This document shows, piece after piece, positions 48,230-56,642 of a stretch of DNA of 64,000 bases (position 1 is the stretch's first letter; each line of letters begins with the position of its first letter). The translations under genes were made by a program, and so were the position numbers. Origin of the DNA: VRUE01 sp963697695 (GTDB lineage Bacteria; Actinomycetota; Thermoleophilia; Solirubrobacterales; 70-9). The DNA is taken from the NCBI GenBank assembly GCA_963697695.1, contig OY969094.1, positions 558,001 to 622,000 of the forward strand, given 5' to 3'. Below the pieces are notes generated by a model. The model made no database searches, was not told the origin of the DNA, and was given only the letters and a program-made list of their open reading frames with translations.

Positions 48230-48600
48230 CGAGCGCTTTTCCCCGTCGTCTCTACAGGAGAGGCGCCCCGAGAGAACGAGGTTCCGCTGTCTTAGAACGG
48301 GTAGCCATGCCCCATGCGCCTCCGGGTCGATGAGCTGCACCGAGTCCAGGTCGTCTCTCTCAAAAGATCGACCAGCAAGGCGGGAAGGTCTGGGGCGTCA
48401 CGCCCCGGGAGGCTTTGCAGCGCGCCTGCGAAGGCGCTGCGGCCGATCATCTCCCCCGCAGTTGATCTGCGCCCACCGATAGTCGTCACCAAGAAGTGGT
48501 GCCGCGCTTTCGGGCGGAGCGTGGGGTGGGTTGCGGTACTGAGGCTTCGGGTAGACGGCCTGAGACCGCGCATCAAAGACCCAACCTTCGGGAGCCCCCC
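48230..48600. other. 370-bp stretch without a recognised gene
   Basis: Short open frames exist on both strands but none has a domain, ribosome site or sensible composition. It presumably holds the promoter for the catalase-like gene that follows. Confidence 0.4.
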
Positions 48601-49533
48601 ATGATCATGCGACTCGATCGGCTCATCGCCGAGCTACCTCCGCCCTCAGACCCCGATCCGAACGGCGCCTCTGTCGTTCAGGAGCTGCTCGGCGGCAAGT
48701 TCGGCGAGATGTCGACCTTCATGAACTACACCTACCAGTCGTTCAACTTCCGCAACCGCCAGGGCGCCCGGCCCTTCTACGATCTGGTCGCCAGCATCGC
48801 GGCGGAGGAGTTCGCCCACATCGAGCTGGTCTCGACCGCGATCAACACGATGCTGACCGGGGCCGCAAAGAAAAAAGCGGGCAAAAAAGGCTCGCTCAAA
48901 GGCCTCTCCGACGTCCGTAACACCCAGGAGTTTCTCGCCGGCGGCGCCTCGGCGATGGTTCAAGACTCGATGGGCAAGCCCTGGAACGGCGACTACGTCA
49001 ACGCCACCGGTGACTTGATCGGCGATCTCACCCACAACTTCTTCCTCGAGACCGGGGCACGGAACAACAAGCTCAAGGTCTACGAGGCCGTCGACCATCC
49101 GGCGGCCCGTGCCCTCACCGGCTACCTGCTGGTCCGCGGCGGCGTCCATCAGGTCGCCTACGCGCGGGCCTTGGAGAACCTGACTGGCGCCGACATGCAG
49201 AAACTGTTCCCCTCGCCGCGCATCCCGACCGACAAAATCCCCGAGTGCAAACCCCACATCAAACGCGGCGAACATCTCAAGCTCTACCGCTGGTCGCCGG
49301 ACGACTTCCACGAGCTGGCGGCGGTCTTCAACGGACCGCATCCCGAAACCGGCGAGGAGCTCGAAGTGGCCGAGGAGCTGCACCCCGAAGGGGCGCTCGC
49401 CTACGACCTGCCGGAGCAGCCGGCGGTTTTCGCGCCCGGCCCCGAGGCGGGCGAAATCGAGGAGATCGCGCAGAAACTGCGTGAAGCGGCCGGGCTGCCG
49501 AAAGAGCCGACCGGAGAGGTCGCCGACAAATAG
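48601..49533 (+). CDS. Manganese-catalase-like ferritin-fold protein
   Basis: 310 residues from the ATG at 48601 (GGGAGCC before it). Ferritin-like di-metal signatures: GGKFGEMSTFMNYTYQSFNF (first Glu), SIAAEEFAHIELVSTAINTM (Glu and His), DLTHNFFLETGARNNKLKVY (Glu) and VRGGVHQVAYARALENLTG (His, Glu). Together these give the ligand set of Mn catalase. It would break down H2O2. Typical of desiccation- and radiation-tolerant bacteria. Confidence 0.88.
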   Translation: MIMRLDRLIAELPPPSDPDPNGASVVQELLGGKFGEMSTFMNYTYQSFNFRNRQGARPFYDLVASIAAEEFAHIELVSTAINTMLTGAAKKKAGKKGSLKGLSDVRNTQEFLAGGASAMVQDSMGKPWNGDYVNATGDLIGDLTHNFFLETGARNNKLKVYEAVDHPAARALTGYLLVRGGVHQVAYARALENLTGADMQKLFPSPRIPTDKIPECKPHIKRGEHLKLYRWSPDDFHELAAVFNGPHPETGEELEVAEELHPEGALAYDLPEQPAVFAPGPEAGEIEEIAQKLREAAGLPKEPTGEVADK

Positions 49534-49585
49534 CCCCCGGACCGTCGCTAAGCGACCAGGCCAAAAGGCAAACCAAGGAGATCAA

Positions 49586-49807
49586 ATGTACGTCGTCCCA
49601 ATCGTCGTCCTTTTTGTAGTAATCGCGATCGCTGCCGTGTGGACGCCGGTCTTCGCGCTGGTCATCGCTATACCGTTGTTCTTGCTCTTCCTCGCTTACG
49701 TGGGCTTCAGCCGCCGCGCCGACCAGAAGGTGACGCCATCAAGTGGAGAGCCAGCATCTGGGGAGGGAGAGGCCAACGGCGGCATCTGGGGCGAGAAGAA
49801 GGCCTGA
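49586..49807 (+). CDS. Small membrane protein
   Basis: 73 residues with an excellent ribosome site (AAGGAG, 6 bases before ATG). Almost all of residues 2-43 is hydrophobic (YVVPIVVLFVVIAIAAVWTP, VFALVIAIPLFLLFLAYVGF), so two helices or a hairpin, with a Gly/Glu-rich cytoplasmic tail. It lies between the catalase-like and CDGSH genes. Function unknown. Confidence 0.65.
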   Translation: MYVVPIVVLFVVIAIAAVWTPVFALVIAIPLFLLFLAYVGFSRRADQKVTPSSGEPASGEGEANGGIWGEKKA

Positions 49808-49818
49808 GGGCAAAAGGC

Positions 49819-50052
49819 GTGGCCGCCCAGGAGACGAAGATCACCCCCTACCGCGACGGTCCGTATCTGGTGCGCGGGCCGTTCTCGATCGTCGACCAGA
49901 ACGGCAAAGAGATCGAGATCAAGCGCCGGATCGTTGCTCTCTGCCGCTGTGGACGCTCACAGATGCGGCCTTTTTGCGACGGCACTCACAAGGCGATCGG
50001 GTTTCGGGCCGAGAGCGGGCTCCCCGCATCGGCGGCCGACCTCGAGGCGTAG
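49819..50052 (+). CDS. CDGSH iron-sulfur protein
   Basis: 77 residues from a GTG at 49819. The 2Fe-2S motif CRCGRSQMRPFCDGTH (C-x-C...C-D-G-T-H) is complete at about residues 42-57, preceded by the strand GPFSIVDQNGKEIEIKRRIV. It is likely a small redox or Fe-S-transfer protein. Its 3' end overlaps the convergent glycosyltransferase gene by 67 bp. Confidence 0.9.
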   Translation: MAAQETKITPYRDGPYLVRGPFSIVDQNGKEIEIKRRIVALCRCGRSQMRPFCDGTHKAIGFRAESGLPASAADLEA

Positions 50053-51041
50053 CGCCGCCGCAGGACGCGGGAGGACGTCGCCGAGCGGCTCAGGCGAACC
50101 TCGCCGTAGCGGACGCCGCCACGCAGTCGGGCCGCGAGGGCGAGCCAGGCGCAGAGCGAGCGTTCAGCCACCCAGGCCGGGGCGAGCAGGGCAGAGCTGG
50201 CCGGGAAGTGGCTGCTGCCGCCCGCACGGCGGCGGCCGCCCTCGGCGGCGAGGATCAGTGCCAGCGCGGCCGCTCCGAGGTTGCGGCTTGCCACGGGGCG
50301 GCGTGGGATCGCCGCGGCCTCGGCGAGTGCCAGCGGCAGCGCCGCCAGGAAGAAAGCGATCCGAGCCGGAATCGCGAAGTCGTCGTACGCCTGGCGCACG
50401 CGCTGGGAGCGGAAATGCGCCGTACTGGGCGGCCGGCGGGCGACGTAGAGGTCAAGCAGAGTCAGCGCCACTCCCCCAGTGGCACGGATCGTCCGCATCA
50501 ACTCCAGGTTCTCGAAGAGCACGTCGCCGTCGTAGCCGTCAGTGGCCAGGAAGGCGGAGCGGCGAACGGCGAGAGTGCCTGGAAAGTCGCCGACCGGGAA
50601 CTCGGAGTCGCCGGTGAAGACGCGGTTGAGCAGCGTGCGAGCGGTGTCCCAGCGAGCGTGCCAGGGCAGCTCGTCGAAGTAGTTCTGCGGGCGCACGAGG
50701 TGTGCCCCGTCGAGTAGACCGGCGACGCGGCGGAGCGCCGCTGCGTCGTAGCGAACGTCGTCGTCGGCAAGAACGACACGCTCGCAGGAACACTCGCGCA
50801 CGCCCGTGACGACCCCATTCACCTTCCCCATCTGAAAGCACAGGTCCGGGTGTGGTTGCAGATGCCGAGCGACGTCGCGCAGGGCTTCTGCGTGCCGACC
50901 GAAGAGCGGCTGGGGCGAGCCGTCTATTACGAGGATCTCCTTGACCTCGCCGGCGATGCCGCGCAGGTAATCCGCCAACTCCCCGATCGGCCCCGGCTCG
51001 GTCCAGCGAAGCGGCAGGACGTAGGCGATGCCGGCGCTCAC
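49986..51041 (-). CDS. Family 2 glycosyltransferase
   Basis: 351 residues from a GTG at 51041, chosen because it overlaps the upstream stop by 4 bp (a start at 51068 is possible). GT-A fold: YVLPLRWTEPGPIGELADYL, then VKEILVIDGSPQPLF, the DxD-like VVLADDDVRYDAAAL (about 100-114) and GDFPGTLAVRRSAFLATDGY. The C-terminal third carries hydrophobic stretches that may anchor it to the membrane. The pairing with the haem-oxygenase-like metalloenzyme gene suggests a joint pathway, not identified. Confidence 0.78.
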   Translation of the reverse strand: MSAGIAYVLPLRWTEPGPIGELADYLRGIAGEVKEILVIDGSPQPLFGRHAEALRDVARHLQPHPDLCFQMGKVNGVVTGVRECSCERVVLADDDVRYDAAALRRVAGLLDGAHLVRPQNYFDELPWHARWDTARTLLNRVFTGDSEFPVGDFPGTLAVRRSAFLATDGYDGDVLFENLELMRTIRATGGVALTLLDLYVARRPPSTAHFRSQRVRQAYDDFAIPARIAFFLAALPLALAEAAAIPRRPVASRNLGAAALALILAAEGGRRRAGGSSHFPASSALLAPAWVAERSLCAWLALAARLRGGVRYGEVRLSRSATSSRVLRRRYASRSAADAGSPLSARNPIAL

Positions 51042-52084
51042 CGCAGCGAGCTTTCGCCGTCCCGCCACGAGTCGAGCAGATGCTGGGCGAAGCGGGCCTC
51101 GAGCAGGAGCAGCGCACGGGCGCCGAAGACGATGTCGGGCGCCAGCTCCGGCTCCTGCCGCGCCAGGCCCCCGGCGAGGTCATAGGCAGCGATGTTCTCG
51201 TGGACGGCGTCGGCCTCGACGTGCTCGTCGTAGAAGTCGGTCGCCTCTGCATCGAGGCCGAGGCGACGCAGGCCGTTGCCGTAGCGACGGTTGGGAATCG
51301 AGGAGGTCATCTCGAACATCGCCAGGTGGCCGACGATGGCGCCGCGCCGACTCCGTCGCAGGCCGGTCGCCGACATCAGGTTCACCGTCGCCAGGGTCGT
51401 CCCCGGGACGCGGCCGAGGTAGGCGTTCTCGCGATCGTCGAGGTCGAGGGCCCGCATCGTCTTGGCGAAGAGCCGCGAGTGCATTCGCTCCGGCCGCCCG
51501 CCTCCGTACTCATCCGCCTGCACCTCCAGCAGCGCCGTCTTCGCCGGACCGTCGAGACGGGGAATCGCCCAGCTGTGCGGATCGGACTCCTTCAGCTGGT
51601 AGAGAGAGCGGTGGATGACGAACTCGCGGAACTGCTTGATGTCAGCCTTGCGCTCCAGGTAGGGCGAAAGAGAGGGGCCGTCGTCCTCGGCCTCGATCCG
51701 GAAGAGCAGCTCGCCCACCTCAGCGGGACCGACTGCCTCGAGCGGTCCGACCGCCTCCGTGAGCGCCGCGAAGAAAGCGGCCTCCAGCGCGTTGCGAACC
51801 GCGATCAGCCTTGGACTCCACTCCCACTCCGGGTCGACGCCAGGGAAGGAGCGGTAATGCAGCTCGAAACAGAGGTACAGGGCCAGCTGGAGGTCGTCGT
51901 CGCCGAGAGGAGCGTCGACGGCGGCGGCGAGACGCGCCGCCTCTGCAGCGGCCTCGACTGAAAAATCCGGATCGGCCTGCGGAGCCGAGAGCATCCCGAC
52001 CACCAAATCGCAGATCGGACCCGCTGAGGCCAGCGCCTTGCTCGATGCGCTTCCCTTCTCCGCCACAGTCGTCATCTTGCTCAT
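51038..52084 (-). CDS. Iron-containing redox enzyme, haem-oxygenase-like (HDO) fold
   Basis: 348 residues. All-helical protein with metal-ligand candidates spread as in the HDO superfamily: YLCFELHYRSFPGVD (Glu/His, about 70-84), LEVQADEYGGGRPERMHSRL (about 190-209) and FYDEHVEADAVHENIAAY (about 285-302, Glu-x-x-His). This matches the family annotated as iron-containing redox enzymes, which includes natural-product oxidases. It is followed by the glycosyltransferase with 4-bp overlap. Substrate unknown. Confidence 0.8.
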   Translation of the reverse strand: MSKMTTVAEKGSASSKALASAGPICDLVVGMLSAPQADPDFSVEAAAEAARLAAAVDAPLGDDDLQLALYLCFELHYRSFPGVDPEWEWSPRLIAVRNALEAAFFAALTEAVGPLEAVGPAEVGELLFRIEAEDDGPSLSPYLERKADIKQFREFVIHRSLYQLKESDPHSWAIPRLDGPAKTALLEVQADEYGGGRPERMHSRLFAKTMRALDLDDRENAYLGRVPGTTLATVNLMSATGLRRSRRGAIVGHLAMFEMTSSIPNRRYGNGLRRLGLDAEATDFYDEHVEADAVHENIAAYDLAGGLARQEPELAPDIVFGARALLLLEARFAQHLLDSWRDGESSLR

Positions 52085-52162
52085 CTCCCCCAGGCGGCTC
52101 TTCGGGAAACCAGGGCCTGGCCTCTGGACTCCTCAGTCACCGCGTGCGCTCTGCGAGGTGAT

Positions 52163-52523
52163 TCAGCAGGCCCTCCATCCCGGCCTCCCGGTGAGGATCG
52201 CGCCGATGCGATCGCGGCGTCGCCCCTCGCCCGAGGCCCAGCCGCCGATCACGAACTCCTGGCGACCGACGGTCTTCATCTTCAGCCAGGTGCCGCCGCG
52301 CTTGCCGGGCACGTAGCGGCTGTCGAGGCGGCGACGCCGTCATGCTCGAGCCGCAGGTCCCAGTGCAGGCGACGGGCGCTGTGTTCCTGGACGACGAAGC
52401 GCGGCGGGGCCCTCTTGCGCCGCCGCCGTTTCGGCGCCGGCTCCGGCGTCGCCTCGAAGTCGCGCTTGCGCTCGTACTCGCTCAGCTCGCCGCGCTTGCC
52501 GCCCTTTTCGACCGCGTCGCCAT
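52163..52523 (-). pseudogene. Decayed ligD with large internal deletion
   Basis: The minus strand reads SEYERKRDFEATPEP and HSARRLHWDLRLEHDG, the phosphoesterase start of LigD, then jumps at about 52326-52333 to LDSRYVPGKRGGTWLKMK and RQEFVIGGWASGEGRRRD, which belongs to the end of the ligase adenylation domain. Relative to the intact LigD at 17077, about 280 codons are missing. The start ATG (52523) is out of frame with the body and the two parts are in different frames, so no protein can be made. A stop follows shortly; the oligonucleotide-binding and polymerase parts are gone. Confidence 0.88.
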
Positions 52524-52540
52524 CAAAATCGACTCACAGT

Positions 52541-53023
52541 TTGATCGCCGTCATTGCAGATACCCACATGCCGAAGGGCAATCGCTGTCTTCCGGAGCGC
52601 TGCCTCGAGCTGATCGGCGCGGCCGAGGCGACGATCCACGCCGGCGACTTCTTCGCCGCCTCGGTGCTGGCGGACCTGCGAGCGCTCTGCCCAGTGGTGT
52701 TGGCCGTACACGGCAACATTGACGAGCCGGCGCTGCGGCATGAGCTCCCGGGGGAGCTGGAGGTCGAGCTCAGTGGCCGCAGGTTGGCGCTGGTCCACGA
52801 CGCGGGGCGGGCCAAGGGCCGCCTCGCCCGCATGCGCCGTCGCTTCCCCGAAGCCGACGCCGTGGTCTTCGGCCACAGCCACCTCCCCCTGCATGAGGAG
52901 GAAGGCGGCTTTCAAATCTTCAACCCGGGCAGCCCGACCGAGCGGCGGCGAGCGCCACGCGCCTCGATGGGACTCCTCGGCAGCGCAGGCGGACGGCTGA
53001 CCTTCCAGCACGTCTGGCTTTAG
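52541..53023 (+). CDS. YfcE-type metallophosphoesterase
   Basis: 160 residues from a TTG at 52541 (longer frames run back over the ligD remnant). Calcineurin-like metal motifs: AVIADTHMPKG (DxH), TIHAGDFFAASVLADL (GD), AVHGNIDEPAL (GNxD), ALVHD and VFGHSHLPLHEE (GHSH), NPGSPTERR at the end. It is the length of the YfcE/MJ0936 group, which hydrolyse phosphodiesters or small phosphates with Mn or Ni. Confidence 0.88.
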   Translation: MIAVIADTHMPKGNRCLPERCLELIGAAEATIHAGDFFAASVLADLRALCPVVLAVHGNIDEPALRHELPGELEVELSGRRLALVHDAGRAKGRLARMRRRFPEADAVVFGHSHLPLHEEEGGFQIFNPGSPTERRRAPRASMGLLGSAGGRLTFQHVWL

Positions 53024-53136
53024 TTGGCGCGGTCGGCAAGATTCCCGACCCCCTCCTGGGCGCAATGGGCGCAGCAGAAGATTTGGCCGTGGGCCTCGAC
53101 CCCATGGCCGACGATGCGGCACTCGCAGTAGGGCAC
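53020..53136 (-). CDS. Metallothionein-like small Cys protein
   Basis: 38 residues from a GTG at 53136: PYCECRIVGHGVEAHGQIFC then CAHCAQEGVGNLADRAN. The CxC, later CC and CxxC pattern with a central G-x-x-FC resembles the zinc-finger part of bacterial SmtA-type metallothioneins. It converges with the phosphoesterase, overlapping by 4 bp. It is short, so coding is inferred from the Cys pattern. Confidence 0.5.
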   Translation of the reverse strand: MPYCECRIVGHGVEAHGQIFCCAHCAQEGVGNLADRAN

Positions 53137-53194
53137 AGGTCAGAGCGAGCGCATGGATCGCGCATAGTCGGTCTCAGTGAGGAGGGGGAAACCG

Positions 53195-53500
53195 TCAGCT
53201 CGGCTTCTGATGCCGCGAGGCCGGGGCGCGACCGCTGCGCCGCAAGATCAGGTTGGCCAGCAGGAGGACGATGACGACACCGATCAGGGCGCTTAGCACG
53301 CCGCCCCAGTCGAACATCTCCTCATCGCCGATCCCGAGACCAGCCGTAAAGATCGCCCAGCCGAGCGCCGCTCCGATCAGGCCGAGGACGATCGAAGCCA
53401 GCCACGAGCGCGGACCGCGCATTCCCTCGAAGGCGTCGTTTGGAACGATCGCCCTACCGACCGCGCCGGCAAACAATCCGAGGATGAGAGCGCCGATCAT
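53195..53500 (-). CDS. GlsB/YeaQ/YmgE-family membrane protein
   Basis: 101 residues from the ATG at 53500. Three glycine-rich helices: IGALILGLFAGAVGRAIVPN, WLASIVLGLIGAALGWAIFT and GGVLSALIGVVIVLLLANLI, with a basic tail. This is the transglycosylase-associated (GlsB) family, induced by stress. It overlaps nothing and is divergent from the DUF1360 gene. Confidence 0.85.
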   Translation of the reverse strand: MIGALILGLFAGAVGRAIVPNDAFEGMRGPRSWLASIVLGLIGAALGWAIFTAGLGIGDEEMFDWGGVLSALIGVVIVLLLANLILRRSGRAPASRHQKPS

Positions 53501-53517
53501 GGTCTCCCTATACCCAC

Positions 53518-54102
53518 ATGGCGCGGATTGACTCCCGCCGTCAGGGGGTAAACGCCTCACTCGTGACCACGTCCGCCTCCGAGCAGGCCAAGAGCGACAG
53601 CGAAAAGCTGCCGAAGGCGGTGCGAGGGTACGCGCCGCCGTCCGAGCGGCCGCCGCTGCTTTCCTACGCGGGCCTGATGCTCCTCTTCGGCGCCTTCTTC
53701 GGTGGGGGCCTGCTGACGGCGAGGAGGCAGGGCCGCGAGCTGCCGGAGCGGGTCGCCCTCGCGGACCTGATCCTGATCGGCGTCGCGTCGCACAAGCTCA
53801 GTCGGCTGATCGGCAAGGACAAGGTGACGAGCCCCCTGCGGGCACCGTTCACCGAACTCGAAGAAGCCGGGGGTCCCTCGGAGCTGGAGGAGCACTCGCG
53901 CGGGAGCGGCGCTCGCCGGGCAATCGGCGAGTTGCTGATCTGCCCCTACTGCCTCGGCCTATGGGTCGTCGCCGGCTTCGCCCTCAGCCTGCTCTTCGCT
54001 CCCAGGCTGACGCGGTTCATGGCTGCGGTCTTTACGGCCCTGACCCTCTCCGACTTCCTCCAGATCGCCTACAAGGCCGCCGAGGAAAAAGGGCTCGGTT
54101 GA
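53518..54102 (+). CDS. DUF1360 family membrane protein
   Basis: Up to 194 residues (the first 40 are disordered; a GTG at 53563 is an alternative start). DUF1360 signatures: LADLILIGVASHKLSRLIGK, DKVTSPLRAPFTELEE and GELLICPYCLGLWVVAGFAL with its CPYC pair. Membrane helices at about 49-66, 78-95, 145-160 and 165-185. Family function unknown (it includes sporulation protein YjcA-like members). Confidence 0.85.
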   Translation: MARIDSRRQGVNASLVTTSASEQAKSDSEKLPKAVRGYAPPSERPPLLSYAGLMLLFGAFFGGGLLTARRQGRELPERVALADLILIGVASHKLSRLIGKDKVTSPLRAPFTELEEAGGPSELEEHSRGSGARRAIGELLICPYCLGLWVVAGFALSLLFAPRLTRFMAAVFTALTLSDFLQIAYKAAEEKGLG

Positions 54103-54109
54103 TTCTCTG

Positions 54110-55066
54110 ATGCCGGTGCCGCTCGAGCAGGCGGTGGTCGTGATCACCGGGGCCTCGAGCGGAATCGGGCGCGCGGCAGCGCTGCGGATCGCCCATCGCG
54201 GCGCCTCCCTTGCCCTCTGCAGCCGCTCCTCCGAGCCGCTCCTCGATGTCGTGCGTCAGTGCGAGGCGGCCGGAGCGGCGGTCCACGCCGAAGCGCTGGA
54301 CGTCTCCGACGAAGCCGCCGTCGATGCATTCGCGGCCGCCGCTGTCGAGCGCTTCGGCCGCATCGACGTTTGGGTCAACAGCGCCGGGGTGATCGCTTAC
54401 GGCGAGTTCCTCGAGATCCCGCCGGATGTCTTCAGACAGGTGGTCGAGACCAACCTGATGGGACAGGTCCACGGCGCCCGCGCGGCCCTGCGGCACTTTC
54501 GCGAACGCGGCTGCGACGTGCTGATCACCATGTCCTCGGTCTGGGGCCGGGTCAGCTCACCGCAGGTCGCTCCCTACATCGTCAGCAAGAGCGCGGTCCG
54601 CGCTCTCGCCGAGTGCCTGCGTGGCGAGCTCGCCGGCGAGCCCGAGATCCACGTCACCACGATGTCCCCGCAGGCCGTCGACACGCCGATCTTCGAGCAC
54701 GGCGCTAACTACTCCGGGCGAGGGATCAGGCCGATCCCGCCGCTGCTGTCGACGGAGGAGATCGCCGCCGGCATCGAGGCCTGCGCCGAGAACCCGAAGC
54801 GCGAAGTCAACTACGGCAGGGCCGGGCGGCTGCTGGAGGTTCTCTACGCACTCGCCCCCGTCCTCTTCCGCCGCCTCGCCCATCCGGCCTTCGTCCGCGG
54901 AACCTTCGCCGCCCGTCCTGTCGCGTCCTCTGCCGGCAACGTGCTCGAGGCGACCGCCCCGCACGCGGTGGACGGGGGCTGGCGACGACAGCGCCCCAAC
55001 AGCCTTAGGCGAGCCCTCGGCGCTGCGACGGCGGGCGCCCTCGGCGGCATCGCCCGGCGCGAGTGA
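54110..55066 (+). CDS. Short-chain dehydrogenase/reductase
   Basis: 318 residues. Nucleotide loop ITGASSGIGRAAALRIA (about 12-28), NSAGV strand, catalytic Ser in VLITMSSVWGRVSSP and YIVSKSAVRALAEC (YxxxK). The C-terminal 70 residues extend beyond the normal SDR fold (RRLAHPAFVRGTFAARPVAS). It overlaps the P450 start by 4 bp, so the two enzymes are co-translated and may act in one oxidation pathway. Confidence 0.88.
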   Translation: MPVPLEQAVVVITGASSGIGRAAALRIAHRGASLALCSRSSEPLLDVVRQCEAAGAAVHAEALDVSDEAAVDAFAAAAVERFGRIDVWVNSAGVIAYGEFLEIPPDVFRQVVETNLMGQVHGARAALRHFRERGCDVLITMSSVWGRVSSPQVAPYIVSKSAVRALAECLRGELAGEPEIHVTTMSPQAVDTPIFEHGANYSGRGIRPIPPLLSTEEIAAGIEACAENPKREVNYGRAGRLLEVLYALAPVLFRRLAHPAFVRGTFAARPVASSAGNVLEATAPHAVDGGWRRQRPNSLRRALGAATAGALGGIARRE

Positions 55067-56331
55067 TGAGCTCGACGATCGCGCTCGGCGGCCACCCAGT
55101 CCTGCCACCGGGGCCATCCAACAATGTGCTCGCCCAGACCCTCGGTTTCCATCGCGATCCACTCGGCTATCTGCGCTCCTGCCGGGAAGCATTTGGCGAT
55201 GTCTTCACCCTGCGGCTGCTGACCGTGCGGCCGACCGTGGTCGTCGCTGACCCGCAGGCAGTGCTCCCACTGCAGGACGCCGACCCCGCGGCCGCTCGGG
55301 CGGGGGCGGCAAGGCGCGAGGTTCTGCCGTTCGCCCCGGCCCCGTCGGTGTTCGCGGGCGATGGCAAGGGTCATGCCGGACCACAGCGCCGCATCGCCCC
55401 CGCCCTCACCGCCGAGGCAATGGCGGCGCGGCGTCCCGCGATGGCCGAGATCGCCGCCCGGCACGGCACGCAGTGGCCGCGGGGGCGGCCCTTCCAGCTG
55501 CTGCCGCGGCTGCGCGCGGTGACCGACGAGATCTTCGTCCGGCTCGTCCTTGGCGTGCGGGAGGAGGAGATCGTGACAGCCTTGACCGGCTCGATCCAGC
55601 GGATGCTGCGGACCCCCGGGAACCCGCCCTCGACTCTGCCGGGGGAGGGCGATGGTCTGGTCGGCGCCCTCGGACAACGCATCTTCAGATGGCGTGCCGA
55701 TCCGCTCGAGCGCAACCTCGCTCGCGCGGTCGAGGCGCGGCGCCTGGAGCCCGAAGGCGAGCAGCCGGACGTGCTCGGCTGCATGATCGGGGCCGGACCA
55801 CCGCTGGGGACACCGGCGATCGTCGCCGAGCTGCTTTCCCTGCTGATGGCAGCGCAGGAGCCACCGGCGACCGCTCTCGCCTGGATCCTCGACCGGCTCG
55901 TCCGCGAGGGCGAGAACGACGTCACCGAGCCGCTCGTCGAGGAGACCCTGCGCCTGCAGCCCCCCGCCTCGGCTTCGTTGCGCAAGCTGACCTCGCCGTT
56001 CAAGGCCGGCGGCCACCGAATTCCGGCGGGGGTCGGCACGATGATCCCGAGCCTCCTGCTGCAGCGCGACCCCCGCGCCTACGAGGAGCCTGACGCGTTC
56101 CGCTCCGAGCGCGACCGCGGCACCGCCCCGAATCCCCATTACTTCCCCTTCGGCGGCGGCGGGCGGCGCTGCGTCGGCGAGCCGCTGGCAAGAGCCGAGA
56201 TCGCCGCGGTGCCGCGGCCGATCCTGGAGAACGTCCGGTTGACCATCCTCGCCCCCGAGCCGGAACCGATGGTCCAGCGAGCGACGGTCCTCGTGCCGAA
56301 GCGGGGTCTTCTCGTCGAAGCCGCTGCATAG
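55063..56331 (+). CDS. Cytochrome P450
   Basis: 422 residues. Haem-binding loop FGGGGRRCVGEPLA with Cys370, ExxR helix in VEETLRLQPPASASLRKL, and the opening LPPGPSNNVLAQTLGFHRDP typical of bacterial P450s. In the I helix the acid-alcohol pair that normally reads A-G-x-E/D-T-T is MAAQEPPATALAW: the acid (Glu266) is kept but the threonine positions are Pro267-Pro268, which may change oxygen activation. Coupled by overlap to the SDR upstream. No ferredoxin gene nearby. Confidence 0.92.
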   Translation: MMSSTIALGGHPVLPPGPSNNVLAQTLGFHRDPLGYLRSCREAFGDVFTLRLLTVRPTVVVADPQAVLPLQDADPAAARAGAARREVLPFAPAPSVFAGDGKGHAGPQRRIAPALTAEAMAARRPAMAEIAARHGTQWPRGRPFQLLPRLRAVTDEIFVRLVLGVREEEIVTALTGSIQRMLRTPGNPPSTLPGEGDGLVGALGQRIFRWRADPLERNLARAVEARRLEPEGEQPDVLGCMIGAGPPLGTPAIVAELLSLLMAAQEPPATALAWILDRLVREGENDVTEPLVEETLRLQPPASASLRKLTSPFKAGGHRIPAGVGTMIPSLLLQRDPRAYEEPDAFRSERDRGTAPNPHYFPFGGGGRRCVGEPLARAEIAAVPRPILENVRLTILAPEPEPMVQRATVLVPKRGLLVEAAA

Positions 56332-56386
56332 TCAAGCCCACCGGGCGTTTCAGCACACCCTCTGCGGGGAACTCGAACGAAGAGAG

Positions 56387-56641
56387 ATGGCAACGGAAAA
56401 GCAGAAACGGGCAGCGCGGGAAAACGTCAAAAAAGCTCAGTCGGGTGCGCGCAAGAAGCAGACCCTGAGGAAGTTGCCGAGCAAGACGAAGACCGCGCTG
56501 GGCAAAGAGGCGAACAAGGTGCGCAAGGGCGAAGCCAAGACGCGCAAGGAACTGAACGAAGAGGCGGGGCGGCTCGAAATCAAAGGGCGCTCGAAGATGG
56601 GCAAGGACGAGCTGCGGCGAGCGATCGCGCGGGCTCGTTGA
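56387..56641 (+). CDS. Small basic protein with Rho-N/SAP-like end
   Basis: 84 residues, rich in Lys/Arg (KQKRAARENVKKAQSGARKK). The C-terminus RLEIKGRSKMGKDELRRAI resembles the helix-extended-helix of Rho N-terminal/SAP-like domains that bind nucleic acid. AGAGAG precedes the ATG. A nucleoid- or RNA-binding role is inferred only from composition and that motif. Confidence 0.6.
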   Translation: MATEKQKRAARENVKKAQSGARKKQTLRKLPSKTKTALGKEANKVRKGEAKTRKELNEEAGRLEIKGRSKMGKDELRRAIARAR

Positions 56642-56642
56642 G

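Noticed and set aside
48314..48604. 96-residue plus-strand frame before the catalase-like gene
   Set aside because: No domain, ribosome site or convincing composition; the catalase-like ATG at 48601 has its own site.
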